Below, in pieces: positions 22,310-35,916 of a stretch of DNA of 64,000 bases (positions are counted from its first letter, which is position 1; each line of letters starts with the position of its first letter). The translations under genes were made by a program, and so were the position numbers. The DNA lies in the NCBI RefSeq assembly GCF_026151205.1, contig NW_026971776.1, positions 1 to 64,000 on the forward strand, written 5' to 3'. Under the pieces are notes generated by a model. It was not told where the DNA came from. It ran no database searches and saw nothing but the letters and a program-made list of their open reading frames with translations. Origin of the DNA: Bolinopsis microptera. Lineage: Eukaryota; Ctenophora; Tentaculata; Lobata; Bolinopsidae.

Positions 22310-24200
22310 ATGGGCTACCATGAGTCGTACGCAAAAACCCCTGTCGGCAAGAAATGGAGTTACACAAGCTCCTACCACTACGATCTCACTCCGACAGAAA
22401 AACTACTGAAATACTCCAACTTTATCTTCGCTTTCGCCATTATCGTTCGTAACTTTTTAACAGGGACTCGATTGTTAAGAATTATAGTTTTTGCTTCCAA
22501 TCGTATCTCATGATCATTATTTATTGCAATTATTCTCGCTTTATATATAGTAAGATGTCCTAGCAGCGTTTACTTATTTTGCAGTTGTTTGGCATCTCAT
22601 TGGGAGTAGTAGCAGTATACATCGAGGAGGAAAGTTTGAATTTCATCCTGTTTATCGGAAACAAGAATTTGACAGGTCTGAAGCTGCTGATGGGGGCTGG
22701 AGCGGTTTTGGTTATATTGGGAGCTCTGGGATTACTGACAACGATTAGACTCAATAGAAAGCTCATGCTCTTTGTTAGTTCGGCGGTCGCGCGCTACTGC
22801 AAGCGAGAGGGCTCTTGTTAGAGCAAGTCAATGTGCACAGTTTATTATTGTCATTGAACCGAAAAGTTCGTCTTAAAAATTTATAAGTTATAAATTGATT
22901 TACTGTTAAGTAGAGTGCTAACATTGTGGTTATTTTCAGTACGTTTCTATGACCTTTGTATCAGTTATAGTTCAAGGAGCAGGAGTTGGAATTGCAGTTG
23001 AGCAGATTAGCACAGTTAGTTATTTTATAAGTAAAGTTATGCGAGACAAATATTTTCACAAAGTCACAAGTGTTTTCCGTAAAAATGCGACCAAATTTGT
23101 TTACCAACTTGCTGCTTGATTAAATAGCATATGTTCTGCTTCCAAGCCAAACAAATTAACTATATTTGAATTGAATCATGGCTTTCCTCGCTCCCCAAAA
23201 TATTATTCACAGTTAAAAGACGGGGTCAACAGAACATTTTATGAGATGGTAGAGAATTACGCAGATTACAACTTTGAAGAAAACTCGACAGCTCCAATAG
23301 ACTACATGCAGTCTACTGTAAGCGTAACACGTCTTATTGAGAACAATAACTATTTACATTTTTATTTCACATTACTTCAGTTGCTAGGTAACGGTTAGTT
23401 CACAATGTTAGTATCCCAGACTTGAGTAATATTTGGATTCTGACCTGACAAATCTTCAGTTGGAGTGTTGTGGGCTTTATGAAGGTTACGGAGATTGGAA
23501 TGCGACCTCCAAATTAGCTACTGAGTGGATCAAACTGCACGCTATTGATACTCCTGACTCGTGCTGTATAAAGGACAAGGTACCTATGTGGCATCAGAGT
23601 AGTACAGCAGGGAATATCAATATTACTTTGTCCTGGATTTTATCTAAAATTATAACGTTCTACCGTCTTCTGAAGGAACTTTATAAGAGCTGCAAAAGTT
23701 TTCATTACTTAGTGTTAGTGGCAAACAATTACTGTTGCTTCTTTATAATTACAGTCAATTGATCTATAAATCAGACTCACTCATTTTTCAGATCAAGACT
23801 CGGTGTGGTTTTGGACAGGCAAGACCTTTAGAAAACTCGAAAGACAGAATAGTATATAAGACGGTGAGATATAGATTTCAGAGTCAATTTCATATTCTGA
23901 ATTAAAGTTAGTTACTCGAATACTCATACTTCATAGTCTTACTCTCAACACTTCAATAATATTACTTACTCATAAGTCATAATACTTAAGTAAATAATAT
24001 GATTTATTTAAGTAAATAATATGATTTAGTAAATGTAAACATAGTGATGTTTGCAGGGCTGTGCTGACAAGTTTTACAGCTGGATTGACGGTAAAGTGAG
24101 CAGTGTGACAGTTATTGCTATAGCTAACATTGTCTGCCAGCTGACGAGCGCTACTTTCCTCTTCCTGCTCCGACAAAGTATGCAGGTCATCACTTTTTAA
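22310..24200 (+). CDS. Tetraspanin, seven exons
   Basis: Coding exons 22310-22444, 22585-22773, 22940-23014, 23213-23317, 23460-23579, 23792-23863 and 24057-24200; every intron is phase 0, giving about 279 residues, normal for the family. The order is: a cytosolic tyrosine-rich N-terminus; TM1 (FIFAFAII then LFGISLGVVAVYI, spanning exons 1-2); TM2 (LLMGAGAVLVILGALGLL); TM3 (SMTFVSVIVQGAGVGIAV); a large extracellular loop with IDYMQST|LECCG, PDSCC and KTGC cysteine motifs; TM4 (VTVIAIANIVCQLTSATF). The CCG and PxxCC motifs define tetraspanins, which organise receptors and adhesion proteins in the plasma membrane. NRT, NST and NAT are candidate glycosylation sites in the loop. The exon 1 donor (ATC|GTTCGT) is weak; the other boundaries are conventional. 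The subfamily cannot be named from sequence alone. Confidence 0.9.
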
Positions 24201-24225
24201 AGTATTTAATGAACACAGACAATTT

Positions 24226-24866
24226 TGTAAAGGAGCAACAGTTTGCAAAGGTTCTGTCCAAATGGTTTTAATTATTTCTCTGAGAAAAATGGAAGATGAG
24301 TTTAAAGTTTTTTTGTTAAATGAGCTCATTATATATATCATTCGGAGGATTATGATTATTATATTTTATAAAGGAGCAACATGCTATTATGATTACATTA
24401 GTGTAAAGACAGCTGTCTTTTAACGATAATTTGCCACAAATAACTTTTGGGGGAGCCTGGAGCAGTCAAAATAAATGCCTTAATTTTACAGCTTCAGGGG
24501 CAATTTAAACTAAATAGTCGATAAACGTAACTTTCAAACATGATTGGTATATTTTATAAAGGAGCAATATGTCATAACGCTACAATTAATTATTCTATTT
24601 GGCACTGATGATTGGTATATTTGTATCATTATCACGAAACGAATGGTTTTCCACCAATTTCGATGGTTTATGCTTATCACTTAGTCAATTGTTATTATAA
24701 TAGAGAGGCTAGATCAAATCAACTCGTTAGCAGCATAAAAATAATAATTTTGTAAATTTGTGATTTCGTAGAGCTCTTTTATCCTTTTGGTTTGGTCTAC
24801 ACTTCGTGGTGGAATGTTCCTGTAAGTCTGTGAGTATTTCTTCAATATTATAAAGGAGCAACAATG
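24226..24866. repeat. Dispersed ATAAAGGAGCAAC motif downstream of the tetraspanin
   Basis: The word ATAAAGGAGCAA(C/T), usually preceded by TATTT(T)AT and followed closely by ATG, occurs near 24367, 24549 and 24849, with a GTAAAGGAGCAAC variant near 24227. The surrounding sequence is otherwise AT-rich and non-coding. The function is unknown. It could be remnants of one small repeat or sites in the 3' flank of the gene. Confidence 0.6.
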
Positions 24867-24992
24867 TCATACAACATGTTTCTTAGTCTTCAAATTTCCA
24901 GCCCTGACGAATATTCGGCAAAATCCAGATTAAATTTCAACCAATATTACAATTAGATAGGAGTAAGTGAATTTTTACAGCTGGTTAATAAT

Positions 24993-27900
24993 AGTAGAGG
25001 TGCTGTTACTACATGTTACTACTACTTAGTGCTACTACTACATGTTACTACTACTTAGTGCTGCTACTACATGTTACTACTACTTAGTGCTACTACTACA
25101 TGTTACTACTACTTAGTGCTGCTACTACATGTTACTACTACTTAGTGCTACTGCTACTTGTTACTACTACTTAGTGCTGCTACTACATGTTACTACTACT
25201 TAGTGCTACTACTACATGTTACTACTACCTAGTGCTGCTACTACATGTTACTACTACTTAGTGCTGCTACTACATGTTACTACTACTTAGTGCTGCTACT
25301 ACATGTTACTACTACTTAGTGCTGCTACTACATGTTACTACTACTCAGTGCTACTACATGTTACTACTACTTAGTGCTACTACATGTTACTACTACTTAG
25401 TGCTGCTACTACATGTTACTACTACTTAGTGCTGCTACTACATGTTACTACTACTTAGTGCTGCTACTACATGTTACTACTACTTAGTGCTGCTACTACA
25501 TGTTACTACTAACTTAGTGCTGCTACTACATGTTACTACTACTTAGTGCTGCTACTACATGTTACTACTACTTAGTGCTGCTACTACATGTTACTACTAC
25601 TTAGTGCTGCTACTGCATGTTACTACTACTTAGTGCTGCTACTGCATGTTACTACTACTTAGTGCTGCTACTACATGTTACTACTACTTAGTGCTGCTAC
25701 TACATGTTACTACTACTTAGTGCTGCTACTACATGTTACTACTACCTAGTGCTGCTACTACATGTTACTACTACTTAGTGCTGCTACTACATGTTACTAC
25801 TACCTAGTGCTGCTACTACATGTTACTACTACTTAGTGCTGCTACTACATGTTACTACTACTCAGTGCTACTACATGTTACTACTACTTAGTGCTACTAC
25901 ATGTTACTACTACTTAGTGCTGCTACTACATGTTACTACTACCTAGTGCTGCTACTACATGTTACTACTACTTAGTGCTGCTACTACATGTTACTACTAC
26001 TTAGTGCTGCTACTACATGTTACTACTACTTAGTGCTGCTACTACATGTTATTACTACTCAGTGCTACTACATGTTACTACTACTTAGTGCTACTAATGT
26101 TACTACTACTTAGTGCTGCTATACATGTTACTACTACTTAGTGCTGCTACTACATGTTACTACTACAAGTGCTGCTACTACATGTATACTACTTAGTGCT
26201 GCTACTACATGTTACTACTACTTAGTGCTGCTACTACATGTTACTACTACTTAGTGCTGCTACTACATGTTACTACTACTTAGTGCTGCTACTACATGTT
26301 ACTACTACTAGTGCTGCTACTACATGTTACTATACTTAGTGCTGCTACTGCATGTTACTACTACTTAGTGCTGCTACTGCATGTTCTACTACTTAGTGCT
26401 GCTACTACATGTACTACTACTTAGTGCTGCTACTACATGTTACTACTACCTAGTGCTGCTACTACATGTTACTACTACTTAGTGCTGCTACTACATGTTA
26501 CTACTACTTAGTGCTGCTACTACATGTTACTACTACTTAGTGCTGCTACTACATGTTACTACTACCAGTGCTACTACATGTTACTACTACTTAGTGCTAC
26601 TACATGTTACTACTACTTAGTGCTGGCTACTACATGTTACTATTACCTAGTGCTACTGCATGTTACTACTACCTAGTGCTACTACATGTTACTACTACTT
26701 AGTGCTGCTACTACATGTTACTACTACTTAGTGCTACTACTACATGTTACTACTACTCAGTGCTACTACATGTTACTACTGCTTAGTGCTGCTACTACAT
26801 GTTACTACTACTTAGTGCTACTACTACATGTTACTACTACATGTTACTACTACTTAGTGCTGCTACTCTACATTTTACTACTACTTAGTGCTGCTACTAC
26901 ATGTTACTACTACTTAGTGCTACTGTATGTTACTACTACTTAGTGCTGCTACTACATGTTACTACTACTTAGTGCTGCTACTACATGTTACTACTACTTA
27001 GTGCTACTACTACATGTTACCACTACTTAGTGCTGCTACTACATGTTACTACTACTTAGTGCTACTGCATGTTACTACTACTTAGTGCTGCTACTACATG
27101 TTACTACTACTTAGTGCTGCTACTACATGTGACTACTACTTAGTGCTGCTACTACTTGTTACTACTACTTAGTGCTACTACATGTTACTACTACTTAGTG
27201 CTGCTACTACATGTTACTACTACTTAGTGCTACTACTACATGTTACTACTACTTAGTGCTGCTACTACATGTTACTACTACTTAGTGCTACTTACTACAT
27301 GTTACTACTACTTAGTGCTGCTACTACATGTTACTACTACTTAGTGCTGCTACTGCATGTTACTACTACTTAGTGCTGCTACTGCATGTTACTACTACTT
27401 AGTGCTGCTACTACATGTTACTACTACTTAGTGCTGCTACTACATGTACTACTACTTAGTGCTGCTACTACATGTTACTACTACTTAGTGCTGCTACTAC
27501 ATGTTACTACTACTTAGTGCTGCTACTACATGTTACTACTACTTAGTGCTGCTACTACATGTTACTACTACTCAGTGCTACTACATGTTACTACTACTTA
27601 GTGCTACTACATGTTACTACTACTTAGTGCTGCTACTACATGTTACTATTACCTAGTGCTACTGCATGTTACTACTACCTAGTGCTACTACATGTTACTA
27701 CTACTTAGTGCTGCTACTACATGTTACTACTACTTAGTGCTACTACTATATGTTACTACTACTCAGTGCTACTACATGTTACTACTATTTAGTGCTGCTA
27801 CTACATGTTACTACTACTTAGTGCTACTACTACATGTTACTACTACATGTTACTACTACTTAGTGCTGCTACTACATTTTACTACTACTTAGTGCTGCTA

Positions 27901-30900
27901 CTACATGTTACTACTACTTAGTGCTACTGTATGTTACTACTACTTAGTGCTGCTACTACATGTTACTACTACTTAGTGCTGCTACTACATGTTACTTACT
28001 ACTTAGTGCTACTACTACATGTTACTACTACTTAGTGCTGCTACTACATGTTACTACTACTTAGTGCTACTGCATGTTACTACTACTTAGTGCTGCTACT
28101 ACATGTTACTACCTACTTAGTGCTGCTACTACATGTTACTACTACTTAGTGCTGCTACTACTTGTTACTACTACTTAGTGCTACTACATGTTACTACTAC
28201 TTAGTGCTGCTACTACATGTTACTACTACTTAGTGCTACTACTACATGTTACTACTACTTAGTGCTGCTACTACATGTTACTACTACTTAGTGCTACTAC
28301 TACATGTTACTACTACTTAGTGCTGCTACTACATGTTACTACTACTTAGTGCTGCTACTACATGTAACTACTACTTAGTGCTACTACATGTTACTACTAC
28401 TTAGTGCTGCTACTACATGTTACTACTACCTAGTGCTGCTACTACATGTTACTACTACTTAGTGCTGCTACTACATGTTACTACTACTTAGTGCTGCTAC
28501 TACATGTTACTACTACATGTTACTACTACTTAGTGCTGCTACTACATGTTACTACTACTTAGTGCTGCTACTACTTGTTACTACTACTTAGTGCTGCTAC
28601 TACATGTTACTACTACTTAGTGCTGCTACTACATGTTACTACTACTTAGTGCTGCTACTACATGTTACTACTACTTAGTGCTACTACATGTTACTACTAC
28701 TTAGTGCTGCTACTACATGTTACTACTACTTAGTGCTGCTACTACATGTTACTACTACTTAGTGCTGCTATTACATGTTACTATTAGTTAGTGCTGCTAC
28801 TACATGTTACTACTACTTAGTGCTGCTACTACATGTTACTACTACCTAGTGCTACTACATGTTACTACTACTTAGTGCTACTACTACATGTTACTATTAG
28901 TTAGTGCTGCTACTACATGTTACTACTACTTAGTGCTGCTACTACATGTTACTACTACTTAGTGCTGCTACTACATGTTACTACTACTTAGTGCTGCTAC
29001 TACATGTTACTACTACTTAGTGCTGCTACTACATGTTACTACTACTTAGTGCTACTACTACATGTTACTATTAGTTAGTGCTGCTACTACATGTTACTAC
29101 TACTTAGTGCTGCTACTACATGTTACTACTACTTAGTGCTACTACATGTTACTACTACTTAGTGCTACTACATGTTACTACTACTTAGTGCTACTACATG
29201 TTACTACTACTTAGTTATGCTACTACATGTTACTACTACTTAGTGCTACTACTACATGTTACTACTACTTAGTGCTACTACATGTTACTACTACTTAGTG
29301 CTACTACTACATGTTACTACTACTTAGTGCTGCTACTACATGTTACTACTACTTAGTGCTGCTTACTACATGTTACTACTACTTAGTGCTGCTACTACAT
29401 GTTACTACTACTTAGTGCTGCTACTACATGTTACTACTACTAAGTGCTACTACTACATGTTACTACTACTTAGTGCTACTACTACATGTTACTATTAGTT
29501 AGTGCTACTACTACATGTTACTACTACTTGTGCTGCTACTACATGTTACTACTACTTAGTGCTGCTACTACATGTTACTACTACTTAGTGCTGCTACTAC
29601 ATGTTACTACTACTTAGTGCTGCTACTACATGTTATTACTACTTCGTGCTACTACTACATGTTACTATTAGTTAGTGCTGCTACTACATGTTACTACTAC
29701 TTAGTGCTGCTACTACATGTTACTACTACTTAGTGCTGCTACTACATGTTACTACTACTTAGTGCTACTACTACATGTTACGACTACTTAGTGCTGCTAC
29801 TACTACATGTTACTACTACTTAGTGCTGCTACTACATGTTACTACTACTTAGTGCTACTACTACTTGTTACTACTACTTAGTGCTACTACTACATGTTAC
29901 TACTACTTAGTGCTGCTACTACATGTTACTACTACTTAGTGCTACTACTACTTGTTACTACTACTTAGTGCTACTACTACATGTTACTACTACTTAGTGC
30001 TGCTACTACTTGTTACTACTACTTAGTGCTGCTACTACATGTTACTATTAGTTAGTGCTACTACTACATGTTACTACTACTTAGTGCTGCTACTACATGT
30101 TACTACTACTTAGTGCTGCTACTACATGTTACTACTACTTAGTGCTACTACTACATGTTACTACTACTTAGTGCTGCTACTACTTGTTACTACTACTTAG
30201 TGCTGCTACTACATGTTACTATTAGTTAGTGCTACTACTACATGTTACTACTACTTAGTGCTGCTACTACTTGTTACTACTACTTAGTGCTGCTACTACA
30301 TGTTACTATTAGTTAGTGCTACTACTACATGTTACTACTACTTAGTGCTGCTACTACATGTTACTATTAGTTAGTGCTACTACTACATGTTACTACTACT
30401 TAGTGCTGCTACTACATGTTACTACTACTTAGTGCTGCTACTACATGGTACTACTACTGAGTGCTACCACTACATGTTACTACTACTTAGTGCTGCTACT
30501 ACTTGTTACTACTACTTAGTGCTGCTACTACATGTTACTATTAGTTAGTGCTACTACTACATGTTACTACTACTTAGTGCTGCTACTACATGTTACTACT
30601 ACTTAGTGCTACTACTACATGTTACTACTACTTAGTGCTACTACATGTTACTACTACTTAGTGCTGCTACTACATGTTACTACTACTTAGTGCTGCTACT
30701 ACTACATGTTACTACTACTTAGTGCTGCTACTACATGTTACTACTACTTTAGTGCTACTACTACTTGTTACTACTACTTAGTGCTACTACTACATGTTAC
30801 TACTACTTAGTGCTGCTACTACATGTTACTACTACTTAGTGCTACTACTACTTGTTACTACTACTTAGTGCTACTACTACATGTTACTACTACTTAGGTG

Positions 30901-31536
30901 CTGCTACTACTTGTTACTACTACTTAGTGCTGCTACTACATGTTACTATTAGTTAGTGCTACTACTACAGTTACTACTACTTAGTGCTGCTACTACATGT
31001 TACTACTACTTAGTGCTGCTACTACATGTTACTACTACTTAGTGCTACTACTACATGTTACTACTACTTAGTGCTGCTACTACTTGTTACTACTACTTAG
31101 TGCTGCTACTACATGTTACTATTAGTTAGTGCTACTACATGTTACTACTACTTAGTGCTGCTACTACTTGTTACTACTACTTAGTGCTGCTACTACATGT
31201 TACTACTACTTAGTGCTGCTACTGCATGTTACTACTACTTAGTGCTGCTACTACATGTTACTACTACTTAGTGCTACTACTACATGTTACTACTACTTAG
31301 TGCTGCTACTACATGTTACTACTACTTAGTGCTGCTACTACATGTTACTACTACTTAGTGCTGCTACTACTACATGTTACTACTACTTAGTGCTGCTACT
31401 ACATGTTACTACTACTTAGTGCTACTACTACATGTTACTACTACTTAGTGCTGCTACTACATGTTACTACTACTTAGTGCTGCTACTACATGTTACTACT
31501 ACTTAGTGCTGCTACTACATGTTACTACTACTTAGT
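24993..31536. repeat. 6.5-kb minisatellite, 29/26-bp unit
   Basis: More than 200 tandem copies of a unit reading TAGTGCTGCTACTACATG followed by TTACTACTACT, alternating between 29 and 26 bp through loss of one CTR triplet. Variants (CTACTGCATG, ACTTGTTACT, ATTAGTTAGTG) recur in runs, showing segmental duplication inside the array. The variant pattern of about 26640-27250 recurs about 1 kb later at about 27640-28260. The array stops abruptly at a 13-bp G run (31541-31553). Frames reading LLLLSAATTCYYYLV arise from the repeat itself. Confidence 0.97.
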
Positions 31537-32935
31537 GCTAGTGGGGGGGGGGGGGTACAAAGCGGATTCACTGATTGTACCGAGCTTGGCCAGCTTAATA
31601 CGTACTTGTCACATGTACTCTGGATGTGTTATTTTGAATAAATCCACAATTAAATTGGAGAAATTGTAAAAATGCGGGTTGTGAGGTTGCACGACACCCT
31701 CCACTCACATTTTTACCATTATGAATTCTAACATGTAGTTTAAATACCGCTTGGAAGGAATACCAATATTTTAATGACTTTTTAAATCAATGTTTTCCGT
31801 GAGTCCGCGAAAATGAAAGAATTGGGACGTGTAGGCATTTCCTGATATTTCTAAGCACTAAAGTAAGTGTAACATAAAGTAAATAGTGTAGGTTTCCAGT
31901 GAGACAGTACTATATTACCACAGTACCGCAGTCCTACATCACTTATCTGTTCATAATCTCTTGCACCCGATTAAACGCCTATAAGCTACGTCAACCTAAT
32001 ATGTATATAACCATAATATAACTAATATAATGTTTACAACAAGTGTGAGATGGCAGTATTGCAAGGTTTATTTGTTTGTTTATTTGTGAGGTGATAACAA
32101 GACAGTCATTTTAATTGTAGTGATAAGGACTTAACTGCTCAAGTGAAGACGCCAAAAACACTTTAAACAGTAATTTCCACCCAATTTACGAGGATTACCA
32201 AATTAGCAAGTCATTTTAAATCAATCATCCTGGAGAGGTGATTTTACTGAAGCTGTCTAGATACCTCAATATTTACTCGCTCTGTTCCGTACAGATCTGA
32301 GATTTCCATTTCCATTTTATAGTTTTCCTTCGTATAATATTTCTGTGTTATACAGTTCTTCATACTATATACATAATACTCCTTTATAATAACACTTTAC
32401 ATAATAGTAATACTACAGTATCATACTCAGCTCACATTATACGATCAATGCTAGTTTACGCAGAAGTTGCTAGAGAACAATGACTTTAAAGCCATGTGTA
32501 AATATAACCATGTGGCACATTCTCACTGCTCTTCCTTGCTCCTTACTCTAATTTTATCTGAGAGCAGTTTTTAAATTCAGTTTTTTCTTTGGGAACTTTT
32601 CTTTGTATTGTTGCCTTTCAGGTGGAACACTATACTTAAACTTTTTGCGGTATTAGTTTACAAACTCAGGTAATCGTCGTCAAATTAACGCGACATTCAG
32701 CTGTTCAACTGTTCGGAACCATGGAGAGCCAATTACTGTAGCTATAGTTCATGGCACTTTCTAATATCTCACTGTTTTGGTATAGCTCTTGTGAAGGTTT
32801 TATTTTATGACTCGATTACTGAGCAAGCTGAATGACACAGCCTCTTGACTCTTGAGGATAACGCTTCTTTCTATCTGCAGATCACCTGCTTTGTAAATAA
32901 GTGAATAGAAAGCGTTAAACTGGAGAGGTGGACTC
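31537..32935. other. AT-rich spacer, no clear gene
   Basis: Unique AT-rich sequence between two arrays, beginning with a G run. A 49-bp block at about 32622-32670 is bounded by CTTTCAG and CAG|GTAATC and is open in one frame, so it could be a small exon, but no partner exon was found. Confidence 0.4.
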
Positions 32936-33899
32936 ATGCTGCCTAGTAACCCACTCACCACTGTAACCTAGCAACCAACTAGGTGGACTGCTGCCTAGTA
33001 ACCTACTAACCACTGTAACCTAGTAACCAACTAGGTGAACTGCTGCCTAGTAACCTAGTAACCACTGTAACCTAGTAACCAACTAGGTGGACTGCTGCCT
33101 AGTAACCTACTAACCACTGTAACCTAGTAACCAACTAGGTGGACTGCTGCCTAGTAACCTACTAACCACTGTAACCTAGTAACCAACTAGGTGGACTGCT
33201 GCCTAGTAACCTACTAACCACTGTAACCTAGTAACCAACTAGGTGGACTGCTGCCTAGTAACCTACTAACCACTGTAACCTAGTAACCACTGTAACCTAG
33301 TAACCAACTAGGTGGACTGCTGCCTAGTAACCTACTAACCACTGTAACCTAGTAACCAACTATGTGGACTGCTGCCTAGTAACCTAGTAACCACTGTAAC
33401 CTAGTAACCAACTATGTGGACTGCTGCCTAGTAACCTACTAACCACTGTAACCTAGTAACCAACTATGTGGACTGCTGCCTAGTAACCTACTAACCACTG
33501 TAACCTAGTAACCAACTATGTGGACTGCTGCCTAGTAACCTACTAACCACTGTAACCTAGTAACCAACTATGTGGACTGCTGCCTAGTAACCTACTAACC
33601 ACTGTAACCTAGTAACCAACTATGTGGACTGCTGCCTAGTAACCTACTAACCACTGTAACCTAGTAACCAACTAGGTGGACTGCTGCCTAGTAACCTAGT
33701 AACCACTGTAACCTAGTAACCAACTAGGTGGACTGCTGCCTAGTAACCTAGTAACCACTGTAACCTAGTAACCAACTATGTGGACTGCTGCCTAGTAACC
33801 TACTAACCACTGTAACCTAGTAACCAACTAGGTGGACTGCTGCCTAGTAACCTACTAACCACTGTAACCTAGTAACCAGCTAGGTGGACTGCTGCCTAG
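32936..33899. repeat. Minisatellite, about 51-bp unit with CTAGTAACC
   Basis: About 18 copies of a unit reading AACCACTGTAACCTAGTAAC, then CAACTAGGTGGACTGCTGCC, then TAGTAACCTACT. A block of consecutive units in the middle shares the variant CTATGTGG in place of CTAGGTGG. One unit near 33270-33310 carries an extra CACTGTAACCTAGTAAC sub-unit. Confidence 0.95.
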
Positions 33900-33916
33900 T
33901 GCTTCGTCAATTTAAG

Positions 33917-34143
33917 GGGATGGGGTAGTTAAGGGGGGGGGGGGGGGGGGGTAATACCAGTAGTTTAAAGGGGGGGGGGTATATACCAGTACTTTAAGGG
34001 GGGGGGGTAGTTTAAGGGGGGGGGGGGTAGTTTAAGGGGGGGAGTAGTTTAAGGGGGGATAGTTTGGGGGGGGGTAGTTTAAGGGGGGGGGGGGTAGTTT
34101 AAGGGGGGGGGGGGGGTAGTTTAAGGGGGGGGGGGGTAGTTTA
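33917..34143. repeat. G-rich minisatellite, (G)n TAGTTTAA
   Basis: About ten units of a G run of 6-19 bases followed by TAGTTTAA (two early units read TA(A/T)TACCAGTA instead). The dense G runs on one strand have strong G-quadruplex potential. Run lengths read here may be unreliable because homopolymers are error-prone in assemblies. Confidence 0.9.
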
Positions 34144-34257
34144 ACACCTGTAATTGTACCTGTGGACGTTGTTAGGTTTGACTTGTGTATTGTGTAACCC
34201 TAATGAGTTGTTGTATCGTACACTGTTGATTTGTTTACACAATACACATGTCAATTA

Positions 34258-34739
34258 TAGATGCATTGGTTAGATGCATTGGTTAGATGCACTGGTTAGA
34301 TGCACAGGTTAGATGCACTGGTTAGATGCACTGGTTAGATGCACTGGTTAGATGCACTGTTTAGATGCACTGGTTAGATGCACTGGTTAGATGCACTGGT
34401 TAGATGCACTGGTTAGATGCGCTGGTTAGATGCGCTGGTTAGATGCACTGGTTAGATGCACTGGTTAGATGCACTGGTTAGATGCACTGGTTAGATGCAC
34501 TGGTTAGATGCACTGGTTAGATGCACTTGTTAGATGCACTGGTTAGATGCACTGGTTAGATGCACTGGTTAGATGCACTGGTTAGATGCACTGGTTAGAT
34601 GCACTGGTTAGATGCACTGGTTAGATGCGCTGGTTAGATGGCAGATGCGCTGGTTAGATGCACTGGTTAGATGCACTGGTTAGATGCACTGGTTAGATGC
34701 ACTGGTTAGATGCACTGGTTAGATGCACTGGTTAGATGC
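34258..34739. repeat. Minisatellite, 13-bp unit GATGCACTGGTTA
   Basis: About 37 copies of GATGCACTGGTTA with GATGCGCTGGTTA variants in small runs, including an imperfect GATGGCAGATGCG unit near 34638-34648. Confidence 0.96.
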
Positions 34740-35916
34740 AGACTAGGTAGAGTGTGGTACTCTACCTTCAGTTTAACGCTGAGTTCATGTTATATACGTA
34801 GTAGTACTGTACTAGTATAATGATAACATAATATTTCTGCGTTGCACCAGTTAGGGCGTAGTTTTAGGAGCACGACTAATTGCGATATTCTGTGTTAAAA
34901 TAGAGCAGACAGAAGAGTAATGTAGTACAGTCAAATCCGTCCTAATTTAAGCCTTTGTCGGACAAAATTCGCAACAAAGCGATTTTAACGGGATATGGTC
35001 GGGACAGGTCCCAGGAATCATTCCAGAGAGTTCCCAAAAAAAAGGACTTCAGGAAAATCCACAATTACCACTTTTCTACCACCTTTTTACCACTTTGGTT
35101 TTCCGCAAATAAGTCACGTTCTAAATATCCTAGAAGATTCTAGTTTAAAGCAGTGTGTTTAGAAAACAAAGAAGAACAACTTTCTCTTTAACAACTTTTT
35201 CAAAAATAAATTATTTAATTAATTAATTAAATAATTAAAAATTTTTCAAATATTTCAAAAATATATTTTGTTAAAAATGTTCACAATTACATTCCACGTA
35301 TAATGAACTAATTTTTATAAAACTTTTGAAAATTTTCACTTTCAATATTTTGGACTTGTAAAATTTTCGAAATTTGTAAAGAATAACCACTATTTACCAC
35401 TTTTTACCACATTGAATCTCCGCTAATAAAACAACTTCTGAATCTTGTAGAAGGTTCTAGATTGAACCAGTGTGTTCGAAACATAAAAGAGAACATCTTT
35501 TTATCTGACAACCTTTGGATAAGATAATCAATTGATTAATTAATTAAATATTAATTCAATTTTTAAAAATTTAAAAATATAATTTTTATCAAAAATATTT
35601 GCCGTGACGTGAAACGTAAAATGAATTTACTTGAATAACAGAACATACATCGTCACATAGATTAGAATTAGATAACAGATAAAAAGAGATCCAGATAAAT
35701 GGAATAAACGGTAAAATATCCAAATTTGTACGATACTATTATAGCTAATAACTATTAAATATTAACACATCATATCTCTCGACTTAGTATTGTGCTTAAC
35801 TATATTGTTAAAATGGTTGTTTAAACAAGACTTAGCAATTTTTCAATCGCTAACTAGAGATCTTATCTCTGATTGTCAGTTTATCGTTTGGAAGTGTAAG
35901 CTTCAGCTTTTACTTT

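Noticed and set aside
22560-22766. Minus frame opposite tetraspanin exon 2
   Set aside because: Antisense shadow of a well supported exon.
24993-31536. CRISPR-like or coding interpretation of the 6.5-kb array
   Set aside because: Units are directly adjacent with no unique spacers, and the sequence is eukaryotic; it is a minisatellite.
32622-32670. 49-bp block between acceptor-like and donor-like sites
   Set aside because: Open in one frame but no partner exon, no start and no recognisable content.
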